64,000 bases of DNA from positions 806,001 to 870,000 of the forward strand of contig CAWFME010000004.1 of NCBI GenBank assembly GCA_963816955.1. The letters are read 5' to 3'. Shown in pieces: positions 33,801 through 43,049 of the stretch. The notes under the pieces were generated by a model. That model was given only the letters and a program-made list of their open reading frames with translations, searched no databases and was not told the origin of the DNA. Source of the DNA: DATFQI01 sp963816955. Lineage in GTDB: Bacteria > Actinomycetota > Thermoleophilia > Solirubrobacterales > Solirubrobacteraceae. The stretch's first letter is position 1. The number at the start of each line of letters is the position of its first letter. The position numbers were made by a program, and so were the translations under genes.

Positions 33801-33879
33801 GCAAGGGAGTCGTGGCGCGCCCGCGCGTTGCAGCGGCCGCCGGCACCGCGCCGTTCCGCGCGCGGTAGGGTCGGCCGCC

Positions 33880-35323
33880 ATGAGCATGGAGTCGCTGCGG
33901 GAGCGGCTGGCCGAGCTGAGCGACCTCGCGGCGCTCGCCCGCCTGGCCGCGTGGGACCAGCGCACGATGATGCCGCCGGCCGGCGGGCCGGGGCGCGGCG
34001 AGCAGCTCGCCACGCTCGAGCGGCTCGCCCACGAGCGCGGGACGGCCGACGAGGTCGGCGAGTGGCTCGACGCGCTGGAGTCGGAGGACCTGGACGGGGT
34101 CGACGCCGACATCGTGCGGATCGCGCGCCGCGACTTCGACCGCGCGCGGCGCGTCCCCGGCGAGCTGGCGGCCGAGCTCGAGCGCGCCTCCTCGGAGGGC
34201 CAGGACGTCTGGCAGGTCGCGCGCGCGGCAGACGACTTCGCGGCCTTCGCGCCCGCCCTGCGCCGCAACGTCGAGCTCGCGCGCGAGTACGCGGCCTGCT
34301 TCGACGACGCGGCGCGGCCCTACGACGCGCTGCTGGCCGAGTACGACCACGGCCTCGGCGCGGAGCGCCTGCTCGAGGTCTTCGGCGAGCTGGCGGGCGA
34401 GCTCTCCGCGCTCGTCGCCGAGGCGCCCGAGCCGGCCCCGCTCGTGGGCGCGCCCGTGGCCGCGCAGCGGGTCGCCGTCCGGGCCGTGCTCGCGCGGCTC
34501 GGCATGGCCGACGACGGCTGGCGCCTGGACGACTCCGCCCACCCGTTCAGCGTCGGCGTCGGCCGCAGCGACAGCCGCGTCACCACGCGCTACGAGGACG
34601 GCGACCTCCTGTCGGTGATCGCGGCCATGCACGAGTTCGGCCACGCGCTCTACGAGCGCCAGATCGCCCCGGAGCTCTCGCGCACCAACGTCGGCGGCGG
34701 CACCTCGATGTCGGCCCACGAGTCCCAGAGCAAGCTGTGGGAGAACCACGTCGGCCGCCACCCGGCGTTCGCGCCCGTGCTCGCCGAGGCGTTCGCGGCC
34801 GGCGGCTTCGCGGTCGAGCCGGCCGCGCTGCACGCCGCGCTCGTGGCCGTCCGGCCGTCGCTGATCCGCGTCTCCGCCGATCCGGTCGAGCTACCCGCTG
34901 CACATCGTGCTGCGCTTCGAGCTCGAGCTCGCGCTGATCGAGGGCGGCCTCGAGGTCGCCGACCTCCCCGCGGCCTGGAACGACGGCATGCGCCGCCTGC
35001 TCGGCATCGAGGTCCCCGACGACGCCTCGGGCGTCCTCCAGGACACCCACTGGGCCGCCGGCGCCTTCGGCTACTTCCCGTCCTACGCGCTCGGCTGCCT
35101 GATCGCGGCGCAGCTCTGGGAGGCGCTCGAGCACGACCTCGGCCCGCAGGACGAGCCGCTGGGCCGCGGCGACGTCGCCGCGATCCGCGACTGGCTCGCC
35201 GCGAACGTGCACGCGACCGGCCGCCGGCTCGACACCGAGCCGCTGGTCGAGCAGGCCACGGGCCGAGGGATGGAGGCCGCGCCGTTCCTCCGCCACGCCC
35301 GCTCCTTGCTGGGCGCTCCGTAG
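33880..35323 (+). CDS. M32 family metallocarboxypeptidase, one frameshift
   Basis: About 480 residues, the usual length of thermostable carboxypeptidase Taq-type enzymes. The zinc motif HEFGH is in AAMHEFGHALYERQ, with downstream Glu in ESQSKLWENHVGR. GVGRSDSRVTTRY and the C-terminal DTHWAAGAFGYFPSYALG are family-typical. The frame breaks near 34893; removing one base gives DPVEYPLHIVLRFELE, a conserved M32 segment. The N-terminal SMESLRERLAELSDL...AAWDQRTMMPP is also standard. It removes C-terminal residues from peptides in the cytoplasm. Confidence 0.9.
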
Positions 35324-35335
35324 CCCGCCCCGACG

Positions 35336-35379
35336 CGAGCGGTGGATTGATCCCTCTCGGCACATCAATCCACCGCTCG
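35336..35379. repeat. Inverted repeat family B, copy 2
   Basis: Perfect 16-base arms CGAGCGGTGGATTGAT (35336-35351) and ATCAATCCACCGCTCG (35364-35379) with a 12-base loop. The first 12 bases of the stem equal those of the copy at 9583, and the inner bases differ in a paired way. It lies 12 bases after the M32 peptidase stop. The remaining bases to 35452 show no other feature. Confidence 0.75.
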
Positions 35380-35452
35380 AAGCGGCGCGGGCATCTCACC
35401 CACCCGCCGTTCACACGCCCCGCGGCGCAAGGCGCCAGCCAGCCGTGCCGGA

Positions 35453-35791
35453 TCAGCGCCCGAAGCTCTGCGACAACCCCCGCGCCAGCCGCCGCGCACG
35501 GTCGGTCCCCCGCCGGCCGGCCCACGGGTGCGGGCCCTTGTCCCACGGGCGCGGCCCGACGGTGCCGTACTCCTCCCGCAACAGCGCCTTCAGCTCGCCG
35601 CGGTGCTCGCCGCAGGCGTAGCGCGTCGGGCCGTAGATCCCGCGTCCGTGCCAGGTCAGCCAGCGGCCCGGGTCCGCGTCGACGTACTCGCCGTGGCGGA
35701 GGTCGAGCAGCTGGCGCTGGAGCGAGGCCTGCGTCTCCGGGTCGGGCCGGCGGCCGCAGACGTCGCAGGTGAAGACGACGGAGACGGGCAC
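35453..35791 (-). CDS. Hypothetical small protein with CxxC zinc-ribbon-like start
   Basis: A 112-residue protein from GTG 35791. It starts MPVSVVFTCDVCGRRPD, with a CxxC, and has a later CGEHR, together resembling a small zinc ribbon. The middle contains LLDLRHGEYVDADPGRWLTWHGRGIYGP and the tail is basic. I do not recognise the family. The following minus-strand gene ends 21 bases away, so co-transcription with the ornithine cyclodeaminase-like gene is possible. Confidence 0.6.
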   Translation of the reverse strand: MPVSVVFTCDVCGRRPDPETQASLQRQLLDLRHGEYVDADPGRWLTWHGRGIYGPTRYACGEHRGELKALLREEYGTVGPRPWDKGPHPWAGRRGTDRARRLARGLSQSFGR

Positions 35792-35811
35792 CCGTCCAAC
35801 GGTACGACGGA

Positions 35812-36717
35812 TCAGGCCGCGGCGTGCACGGCGGCGGCGAGCACGAGGTCCTCCCAGGCCATGCCCGGTGCTCTTGAACAGCCGCGGGCGGCCCTCCGCC
35901 GGCCGGGCCTCGCCGCGCACCAGCGCGGCCAGCGGCACCAGGTCGTCCTCGCGCAGCGCGCCCGCGCCGATCGCCTGGATCACGTCGCCGGCCTCGCGCA
36001 GCGCGCTCGCGCGCGACTCGACCACGACGGTGGCGCGCCCGGCGAGGCGCTCGTCGACCTCGCGCGCCTCGGGCTCGTGGGAGCCGATCGCGACGACCGC
36101 GGCGTCGTCGGCCACCGCGTCGCCGTCGAACAGGGGCTCGCGCGCGGTCGTGCAGCAGCAGATCACGTCCGCGGCGCCGACCGCATCCGGCCCGGCCGGC
36201 TCGGCGCCGAGCTCGCGGGCGAGCGCCTCGGTGCGGCCGCGGTCGCGGCCCACCAGCGCCACGTGCTCGATCGGCGCGATCGCGCGCAACGCCCGCACGT
36301 GCGCCCGTGCCTGCGGCCCGATCCCGAAGACCACGAGCCGGCGCGGCTCGCGGGCGGCGAGGTGGCGCACGGCGAGCGCGGAGACCGCGCTCGTGCGCAG
36401 GTCGGTCAGCCCGATCCCGTCGAGCACCGCCGCCGGCGCGAGCGTCTCGCCGTCGAAGAGCACGTAGACGCCCTGGACGCGCGGCTCCGCCGCCGATCGT
36501 GACGAGCTTGACCCCGAGGCCGCCGCCCGCCGCCGACGGCATCAGGAGCAGCTCGCCGCCGCGCCGCGGACACGCTCGTCCGCGGCGGGTCGGCCTCCGG
36601 GTCGAGCCCGGCGCGCAGCGCCGCCTCGAGCGCGTCGACGGCCGCTGCGTGCGGCAGCGAGCCGCGCGATCGCCGCCGCGTCGTGGAAGGCCGGCGCGCT
36701 CGGCGCGGCGAGGTCAC
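35812..36717 (-). CDS. Ornithine cyclodeaminase/mu-crystallin family protein, four frameshifts
   Basis: Pieces in three frames join into about 300 residues: LPHAAAVDALEAALRAGLDP, GGELLLMPSAAGGGLGVKL, EPRVQGVYVLFDGETLAP, and a long part with the NAD(P)-binding region LVVFGIGPQARAHVRAL, ending AWEDLVLAAAVHAAA. Breaks lie near 36660, 36580, 36500 and 35870, and each is repaired by deleting one base. The family includes ornithine cyclodeaminase and Delta1-pyrroline-2-carboxylate reductase; pairing with a proline racemase-family gene favours the latter. The exact start is uncertain (35812 is the end after repair). Confidence 0.7.
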
Positions 36718-37708
36718 GAACGCCCTCGCCGAGCGGGATCGTCGTGGGTCGAGGACGAAGCGGTGCTCGCCGGTCCGGTGGGCGCGTGCCCTCGACCTCC
36801 GTGACGACCGCGTCGCGGCCCTCCGCGGTCACCTGCTCGACGACCTGCGCGCGGAACTCGGTGCCGACGATCGACTCGTGCCGCAGCACCGCGCCCTCGG
36901 GCAGCCGGCCGTCGGCGGCCAGCAGGGCGGCGCGGGCGGAGGTGCCCGAGCCGCAGGGCGAGCGGTCGACCTCGCCGTCGGCGAACACCGCGACGTTGCG
37001 CTGGTGCGTCTCGCCGAGGTCGTCGTAGAGGATCGTCCCGTAGATGCCCGAGAGCCGCTCGTCGCTCGGGTGGCGGGCGACCTCGGCGTCGTCGAGCGCC
37101 CACTTGATCTCGCGCCCGAGCGCGATCAGCGCGTCGAGGTGCTCGGGCTCGACGGCCAGGCCGGCCGCGGCCGCGGGCAGCGACGCGTAGATCGCGCCGC
37201 CGTAGGAGACGTCGACCGCGAGCCGCCCGCGGGCGGTCCCGACCTCGATCCCGCGCGCGAGCACGTACGCGGGCACGTTGCGGAACGTCGACCGCCGCGA
37301 TCGCGCCGCCCTCCGTCCGCACGCGCGCGCCGACCCGGCCCGAGGGGACGTCGATCGCCAGCTCGACCTCGCCGTCGTCGGGCGCCGCGACGCGGCCGGA
37401 CTCGACGGCCCACGCCGCGAGCGCGATCGTGCCGTGCCCGCAGGCGGTCGAGAAGCCGTCCTTGTGCCAGAACAGCACGCCGAGCTCGGCGCCGTCGTCG
37501 TCGGGCTCCACGAGGAAGCCGCCGTACATGTCGGCGTGGCCGCGCGGCTCGTGGCAGAGCAGCCGCGCGCACCCGCTGCGCGTCGGAGCTCTCGAGCGCG
37601 CGCGCCCGCCGCTCGGCGACGGTCGGCGCCGGGCAGCTCCGGCGCGCCCTCGAGCACGATCCGGAACGGCTCGCCCGCCGTGTGGTAGTCCGTCGTGCGC
37701 AGCTCCAC
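36718..37708 (-). CDS. Proline racemase/hydroxyproline epimerase family enzyme, four frameshifts
   Basis: From ATG 37708 (MELRTTDYHTAGEPFRIVL) the protein passes through three frames but keeps all landmarks: GHADMYGGFLVEPDDDG, ACGHGTIALAAW, NVPAYVLARGIEVGTA, DRSPCGSGTSARAALL, GTEFRAQVVEQV. Breaks near 37640, 37565, 37275 and 36770 are each cured by deleting one base. Both catalytic cysteines (CGHG and SPCGSG) are present, which fits an epimerase or racemase rather than the Cys/Thr trans-3-hydroxyproline dehydratase. Next to an ornithine cyclodeaminase homologue it suggests use of hydroxyproline. The 3' end is approximate. Confidence 0.72.
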
Positions 37709-37718
37709 GGCCCGGACG

Positions 37719-39109
37719 CTACCGGGGGGGCGGGGCCGGTACCCACAGGTCGCGCTGGCGCACGAGCACGGCGGCGGCCAGCGCGGCGAGCAGCGACAGC
37801 CCGGCCGAGATCAGGAGCAGCTCGCCGACCTCCTCGGCGAACGGGTGACCCTCGCGCAGGCCGGCCTCCAGCAGCGCGCCGAGCACGGCGATCCCGATCG
37901 CGAGCCCGATCTGGCGCGCCGTGTTGTTGAGCGCGGACGCGAGCCCGCCCTGCGCGGCGGCAGCACGCCGAGGTGCGCGAACGTCGTCAGCGGGTTCGCC
38001 AGCCCGACGCCGAGCGCCCGTGATCGCGAGGCCCGGCAGCAGCGCCAGCCAGGTCGCGTCCTCGCTGATCCCCGCCCGCAGCGCGAGCACGCCGACGGCC
38101 GTGACCAGCATCCCGGCGACGAGCGCGCCGCGCAGCGGCACCCGCTCGGAGGCGCGCCCGGCGACCGCCGAGACGACGAACGACACGAGCGCCAGCGGCG
38201 CCAGCACGAGCCCCGCCTCGACCGGATCGCGCTCCTGCACGTCGAGCAGGAACAGCACGACGTAGACGAACGCGCCGAACGGCCCGCCCGCCAGCAGCGC
38301 CACGATCGCGGTCGCGCCCGCGAAGGTGCGGTTGCGGAACAGCGCCAGGTCGAGCATCGGGCGCGGCGTCGCGCGCTCGATCGCCACGAACGCGCCCAGC
38401 GCCGCGACGCACAGCGCCAGGCAGCCGAGCACGGTGGTGCTCGTCCAGCCGAGCGCGTTGCCGCGCAGCACCGCGAACACGCCCGCGAACAGCCCGAGGC
38501 TGAGCGTGCCGACCCCGGCCCAGTCGACCGGCGGCGGGTCGGGATCGCGAGACTCCGCGATGTGGCGCAGCGCGAGCATCAGCGTCGGCGCGCCGAGCAC
38601 GAAGCTCGCCGCGAACACGCCGCGCCACCCGACCGTGTCCACGAGCACGCCGCCGATCAGCGGCCCGGCCGCGAAGGCGAGGCCGATCGTCGCGCCCCAG
38701 GCTCCGATCGCGCGGCGGCGGTCCGGACCCTGGTAGGCCTCCGCGAGGATCGCCAGCGAGCTCGGGAACACGACGGCCGCGCCGAGCCCCTGGACCAGCC
38801 GCGCGGCGATCAGCGCTCCCGCGCCCGGCGCCAGCGCGCACAGCCCGGAGGCGAGCGAGAACAGCGTCAGGCCGACGATGAACAGCCGCCGGCGGCCGAA
38901 GCGGTCGGCGAGGCTGCCCGCGGTGAGCAGGAAGACGGCGAGCGCCAGCGCGTAGCCGCTGAGCACCCACTGCAGATCGGTGAAGCTCGCGTCCAGCGAC
39001 TCCGCGATCGCCGACTGCGCGACCTGCGGGGCCGCGACGTTGAGCAGCAGCAGCGCGGTGGAGACGCAGACGACGCGCAGGGTCCAGCGCTGGTGGGAGT
39101 CGAATGCAC
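37719..39109 (-). CDS. MFS drug-resistance-type transporter, frameshifted
   Basis: About 460 residues with up to 14 hydrophobic segments, as in the DHA2 family of multidrug exporters. TM1-2 read RWTLRVVCVSTALLLLNVAA and LQWVLSGYALALAV; motif A is GSLADRFGRRRLF, and motif C-like AFAAGPLIGGVLVD. The frame leaves and returns near 38015 and 37955 (LGVGLANPLTTFAHLGV lies between), and the N-terminus shifts near 39085; the likely start is GTG 39109. The substrate is unknown. Divergent from the YihY gene. Confidence 0.75.
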
Positions 39110-39154
39110 GCCGGCCGAGCCTAGCCGGACCCCGGTCGCGGGTAGCAGGGCTGC

Positions 39155-39973
39155 GTGTCCGGCACGACCGCCACGGCGCCGCGGATGCGCGCCCGCCTCC
39201 GCCGCTACGTCGACGCCTTCATCGAGAACGACCTGCTGACCTACGCCAGCGCGATCTCGTTCCAGATCCTCTCTTCGCTCGTGCCGTTCCTGCTGTTCGG
39301 CTTCGCCCTGCTCGGCTTCCTGCACCTCGAGGACGTGTGGAGCGAGGACCTCGCCCCGGACCTGAAGTCGGCCGTGTCGCCGGCGGCGTTCGGATTCGTC
39401 GACGACACGATCCGCAAGGCGCTGACGGAGAAGCAGCTGTTCTGGGTCTCGGCCGGCTTCCTCGTCGCCCTGTGGGAGGTCTCGGGCGCGGTGCGCGCGG
39501 TGATGGGCGCGCTCAACCGCACCTACGGGATCGAGACGCAGCGCTCGTGGCGGCGCCGGATGTTCGTCTCGACGCTGCTGGCGCTGATGGTCGGCGCGTG
39601 CTGGCTGGCCGCGATCGCCGTCGTTGTCCTCGGGCCGGTGGTCCACGGCGACGTCGAGGGGCCGCTGGCCGCGCTGCTGTTCCTGATCCGCTGGGCGGTG
39701 GCCGGAGCGCTGCTGCTGCTCGCCGTCGCCGTGCTGCTGCACTACGCGCCCGAGCGCTGGCAGCCGCTGCACTGGGTGACGTTCGGCTCGGTCCTGATCA
39801 TGGCCGGCTGGCTGGCGATGTCGCTCGGGTTCGGCTTCTACCTGCGCCAGATCGCCGACTACAACTCGATCTTCGGTGGGCTGGCGACGGTCGTCGTGCT
39901 GATCGGCTACCTCTACGCCTCGGCGGTCGTGTTCCTCGGCGGCGTCCAGGTGGACGCGATCCTGCGCCGCTAA
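39155..39973 (+). CDS. YihY/BrkB-family inner membrane protein
   Basis: A 272-residue protein with six hydrophobic segments and the family features NDLLTYASAISFQILSSLVPFL near the N-terminus, EVSGAVRAVMGALNRTYG, and the C-terminal DYNSIFGGLATVVVLIGYLY. These proteins were once called ribonuclease BN by error; function is unclear, possibly lipid or ion transport. Start is GTG 39155. The stop overlaps the end of the convergent DsbA-like gene by 4 bases. Confidence 0.88.
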   Translation: MSGTTATAPRMRARLRRYVDAFIENDLLTYASAISFQILSSLVPFLLFGFALLGFLHLEDVWSEDLAPDLKSAVSPAAFGFVDDTIRKALTEKQLFWVSAGFLVALWEVSGAVRAVMGALNRTYGIETQRSWRRRMFVSTLLALMVGACWLAAIAVVVLGPVVHGDVEGPLAALLFLIRWAVAGALLLLAVAVLLHYAPERWQPLHWVTFGSVLIMAGWLAMSLGFGFYLRQIADYNSIFGGLATVVVLIGYLYASAVVFLGGVQVDAILRR

Positions 39974-40489
39974 CCGCGCAGCGCCGAGACCAGCGAGCCG
40001 GCGTCGTAGGTGTCCAGGTGCTGGACGCCGTTGACGAAGAACACCGGCGTGGCGCTGAGCCCGAGCGCCTGCGCGGTGGCGAGGTCGCGGGCGACCCGCT
40101 CCGCGTGCGTGCCGTCGGCCAGCTCGCGGCCGAGGCGCTCGGCGTCGAGCCCGAGCGCGCGGGCGTGCGAGACGAGGTCGGCGTCCTCGAGCCGGCCGCG
40201 GGCGGCGTAGATCGCGTCGTGCATCTCCCAGAACGCGCCCTGGGCGGCCGCGGCCTCCGCCGCCTCGGCGGCGTGGCGGGCGTGCGGGTGCACGGACTCC
40301 AGCGGCAGGTGGCGGAACGCGAAGCGCAGCTCGTCGCCCATGCGCGAGCGCACGCGCGCGAGGATCGACTGCGCGGCCGCGCAGTAGGGGCACTCGAAGT
40401 CGCCGTACATGACGAGCTCATGGGGAGCGTCCGGCAGGCCCGGAGACGTGGTCGTCGGCGCCGAGCGGCGGATCGAGGGACGCGGGCAC
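39970..40489 (-). CDS. DsbA-family thioredoxin-fold protein, one frameshift
   Basis: About 172 residues. The core reads LVMYGDFECPYCAAAQSIL with the CPYC active site, FAFRHLPLESVHPHA, and ATPVFFVNGVQHLD with the cis-Pro loop, as in short actinobacterial DsbA/oxidoreductase proteins. The N-terminal PASLDPPLGADDHVSG is in another frame; removing one base near 40433 joins it, giving a GTG start at 40489. No signal peptide is seen, so it probably acts in the cytoplasm. Divergent from the antiporter gene. Confidence 0.82.
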
Positions 40490-40517
40490 GGGCCCGATCG
40501 TAGACTCGCGGGGACGC

Positions 40518-42053
40518 GTGGCCGACCTCGAGTTCCTCTTCCTGCTGCTGCTCGGGGCCGCCGGGCTCGTGCGCGGCGCCGCGTGGCTGCGGGTCCCGTA
40601 CCCGATCGCGCTCGTGCTCGTCGGGCTCGCGGCGGGCGCCGTGCCGGGCCTGCCGCAGGTGATCGTCGAGCCCGAGGTCGTGTTCCTCGTGTTCCTGCCG
40701 CCGCTGCTGGCCTCGGCGGGCTTCTACTCCTCGCCGCGCGAGCTGCGCGCCGAGCTGCGGCCCCTGACCGTGCTGGCGCTCGGCGCCGTGCTGGCGACGA
40801 TGGGCGGCGTCGCGGTCGCCGCGCACGCGCTGATCGACGGGCTCCCGTGGGCCGCCGCCTTCGTGCTCGGCGCCGTGGTCGCGCCGACCGACCCGGTCGC
40901 GGCCCAGGCCACCTTCAGCCGCATGCACGTCCCGGAGCGGGTCGGGATGCTCGTCGAGGGGGAGGCGATGATCAACGACGCGTCGGCGCTCGTGGCCTTC
41001 CGCGTGGCGCTCGGCGCCGCGGTCGCCGGCTCCTTCAGCGTCGCCGACGCCGCGCTGGACTTCGTCGTCTCCGCGGTGGTGGGCGTCGCGATCGGCCTCG
41101 CCGCGGGCTGGATCGAGGTCAAGGTGCTGCGCAAGCTCGACGACCGGCCGCTGTCGATCCTGCTCTCGCTGCTGTTCCCCTACGCGGCCTACGTGGCCGC
41201 CGAGGAGGCGCACGTCTCCGGCGTGCTCGCCGCGGTCGTCTGCGGGCTCTACCTCGGCTGGTTCTCCCACGAGTCCTTCAGCGCCGACACGCGCCTGAGC
41301 GCCGCGGCGTTCTGGGAGGTGCTCGTGTTCGGCCTCAACGCGCTGCTGTTCCTGCTGCTCGGCCTGCAGTTCCCGGCGATCGTCGACGACGCCCGCGCGG
41401 GCGACTCGTTCGGGACGCTGCTGCTGACCGCGCTGGCGCTCGCCGCGGTCGTCGTGCTGATCCGGGTCGCCGTGGTGTTCCTGCCGTTCGCGCGCACGGG
41501 CGAGGACTGGCGCGAGCGGTTCGCGATCGCGTGGAGCGGCATGCGCGGCGCGATCTCGCTGGCCGCGGCGCTGTCGGTGCCGGCGACGGTCACCGGCCAG
41601 CCCGACATCCTCTTCGTCACGGTCGTCGTGATCCTCGTGACGCTCGTCGGGCAGGGGCTGACGCTGCCCGCCGTGCTGCGGGCGCTCAAGCTCCGCGGCG
41701 AGCGCCCGTGGACGCCCGACGAGGCGATCGCGCGGCTGGAGACCGCCCAGTCGGCGCTCGACCGGCTCGACGAGCTCGAGGACGAGGGCGCCGCCACCGA
41801 GGAGCAGCTGCGCCGCATGCGCGAGCTCTACCGCGCCCGCTTCCGCGCCTGCCAGGCGGTCCTGGGGGGCGGCGAGCAGGACGGCGAGCGCGACGTCCGC
41901 GAGAGCCGCCGCCGCCACGGGGACCTGCGCCGCGAGCTGATCAGCGTCGAGCGCGCGGCGCTGCTCGGCCTGCGCAACGAGGGCAAGCTGCGCCCCGACG
42001 TCCAGCGGCTGATCCAGCGCGACCTCGACCTCGAGGAGGCGCGGCTCACGTAG
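40518..42053 (+). CDS. Na+/H+ antiporter, CPA1/NhaP family
   Basis: A 511-residue transporter with about 12 TM segments. The ion-binding region is APTDPVAAQATF and EGEAMINDASALVAF (the ND pair of CPA1), followed by SGVLAAVVCGLYLGW and SGMRGAISLAAALSVP. The last 110 residues form a cytoplasmic helical tail rich in Arg and Glu (LDRLDELEDEGAATEEQLRR), as in bacterial NhaP/YjcE homologues. Start GTG 40518. Confidence 0.9.
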   Translation: MADLEFLFLLLLGAAGLVRGAAWLRVPYPIALVLVGLAAGAVPGLPQVIVEPEVVFLVFLPPLLASAGFYSSPRELRAELRPLTVLALGAVLATMGGVAVAAHALIDGLPWAAAFVLGAVVAPTDPVAAQATFSRMHVPERVGMLVEGEAMINDASALVAFRVALGAAVAGSFSVADAALDFVVSAVVGVAIGLAAGWIEVKVLRKLDDRPLSILLSLLFPYAAYVAAEEAHVSGVLAAVVCGLYLGWFSHESFSADTRLSAAAFWEVLVFGLNALLFLLLGLQFPAIVDDARAGDSFGTLLLTALALAAVVVLIRVAVVFLPFARTGEDWRERFAIAWSGMRGAISLAAALSVPATVTGQPDILFVTVVVILVTLVGQGLTLPAVLRALKLRGERPWTPDEAIARLETAQSALDRLDELEDEGAATEEQLRRMRELYRARFRACQAVLGGGEQDGERDVRESRRRHGDLRRELISVERAALLGLRNEGKLRPDVQRLIQRDLDLEEARLT

Positions 42054-42087
42054 GTTGAGCGGCCCGGGCATCGGGAAGGCCCGTGGG

Positions 42088-42402
42088 ATGACCGAGTTCA
42101 AGATCGACGAGAGCGCCCGCGGCGACGCCGTCGGCCTGGCGCTCGCCGGCGACCTCGACATGTCCGCCACCTTCGCGCTGGAGCCCGTGCTGGACCGCGT
42201 GCTCGCCGACAACCCGCGCGAGCTCGTGCTCGACCTCGGGGGCGTCCCGTTCGTCGACTCGTCCGGGCTGGGCCTGCTGATCGCGACGCACGAGCGCGCC
42301 TCCCGTGCCGACGTGGACATGGCGATCACCGGCGCAGGGCCGGAGATCCAGCGCGTGATCCACATCGCCGGGCTGGACGATCTGCTGCCCGTGCGCAGCT
42401 AG
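42088..42402 (+). CDS. STAS-domain anti-sigma factor antagonist
   Basis: A 104-residue single STAS domain. The phosphorylatable serine lies in GVPFVDSSGLGLLIATHERA, the anti-anti-sigma signature; the N-terminal strands ARGDAVGLALAGDLDMS also fit. It would bind an anti-sigma kinase when unphosphorylated. No cognate kinase is in the window. ATG 42088 follows GGGAAGG; an earlier in-frame start at 42055 is less likely. Confidence 0.88.
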   Translation: MTEFKIDESARGDAVGLALAGDLDMSATFALEPVLDRVLADNPRELVLDLGGVPFVDSSGLGLLIATHERASRADVDMAITGAGPEIQRVIHIAGLDDLLPVRS

Positions 42403-42404
42403 CG

Positions 42405-43049
42405 CTACTTGACCGGCCGCTGGTCGCCGCCTTCCTCGGCGCCGGCCGGCCGTCCGGCCTTCGCCGCCGCCACGCCGTCGCGCAGCATCGCGTCGTCGAC
42501 GGTGCCGATCACGTGCCCGACGACCCGCCCCTTGGCGTCGATGAAGTAGGTCTCGGGCAGGCCGGTCACGCCCCAGGCGCGCTGGGTGTCGTTGCCCGGA
42601 TCGCGCACGTGCGGGAACGTGAGGCCGAACTGGCCGATGAAGTCGCGCGCGTCCTCGCGGGCGTCCTGGGCGTCGAGGCCCACGAACAGCACGTCGCCGA
42701 CTTCTTTCCTGTTTCGCTTCCAGGCCGCCTCGAGCACCTCGGCCTCGGCCCGGCACGGGTCGCACCACGAGGCCCAGAAGTTGAGCACGAGCGGGGTGCC
42801 GCGCAGCTCGCGCAACGAGACCTCGCCGTCGTCCGCGGCGCGCGACCAGGCGGCGCCGGCGTCGCGCCCGTCGGCGAGCGCGGCCAGCCTGAACGCCGGG
42901 GCGGGGACGGCCTCGCCGCGCGAGAGCGCGTCGTCGATCGTCGAGTTGGTCGCCTTCGTCGTCAGCCCGTAGACGAGCAGGGCCACGAACGCGACGGCGG
43001 CGAGGATGCCGGCGGCGCGCAGCGCGCGGCGGGCGGGGGAGCGGGTCAT
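42405..43049 (-). CDS. TlpA/ResA-like membrane-anchored thioredoxin
   Basis: A 214-residue protein with one N-terminal TM anchor (about 12-29) and an extracytoplasmic thioredoxin domain with WASWCDPCRAEAEVLEAAW (CDPC) and VTGLPETYFIDAKGRVVG (cis-Pro). Family members reduce disulfides for cytochrome c or copper-protein maturation. The ATG overlaps the stop of the CopC-CopD gene, so a role in copper-protein assembly or copper stress is plausible. Confidence 0.9.
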   Translation of the reverse strand: MTRSPARRALRAAGILAAVAFVALLVYGLTTKATNSTIDDALSRGEAVPAPAFRLAALADGRDAGAAWSRAADDGEVSLRELRGTPLVLNFWASWCDPCRAEAEVLEAAWKRNRKEVGDVLFVGLDAQDAREDARDFIGQFGLTFPHVRDPGNDTQRAWGVTGLPETYFIDAKGRVVGHVIGTVDDAMLRDGVAAAKAGRPAGAEEGGDQRPVK

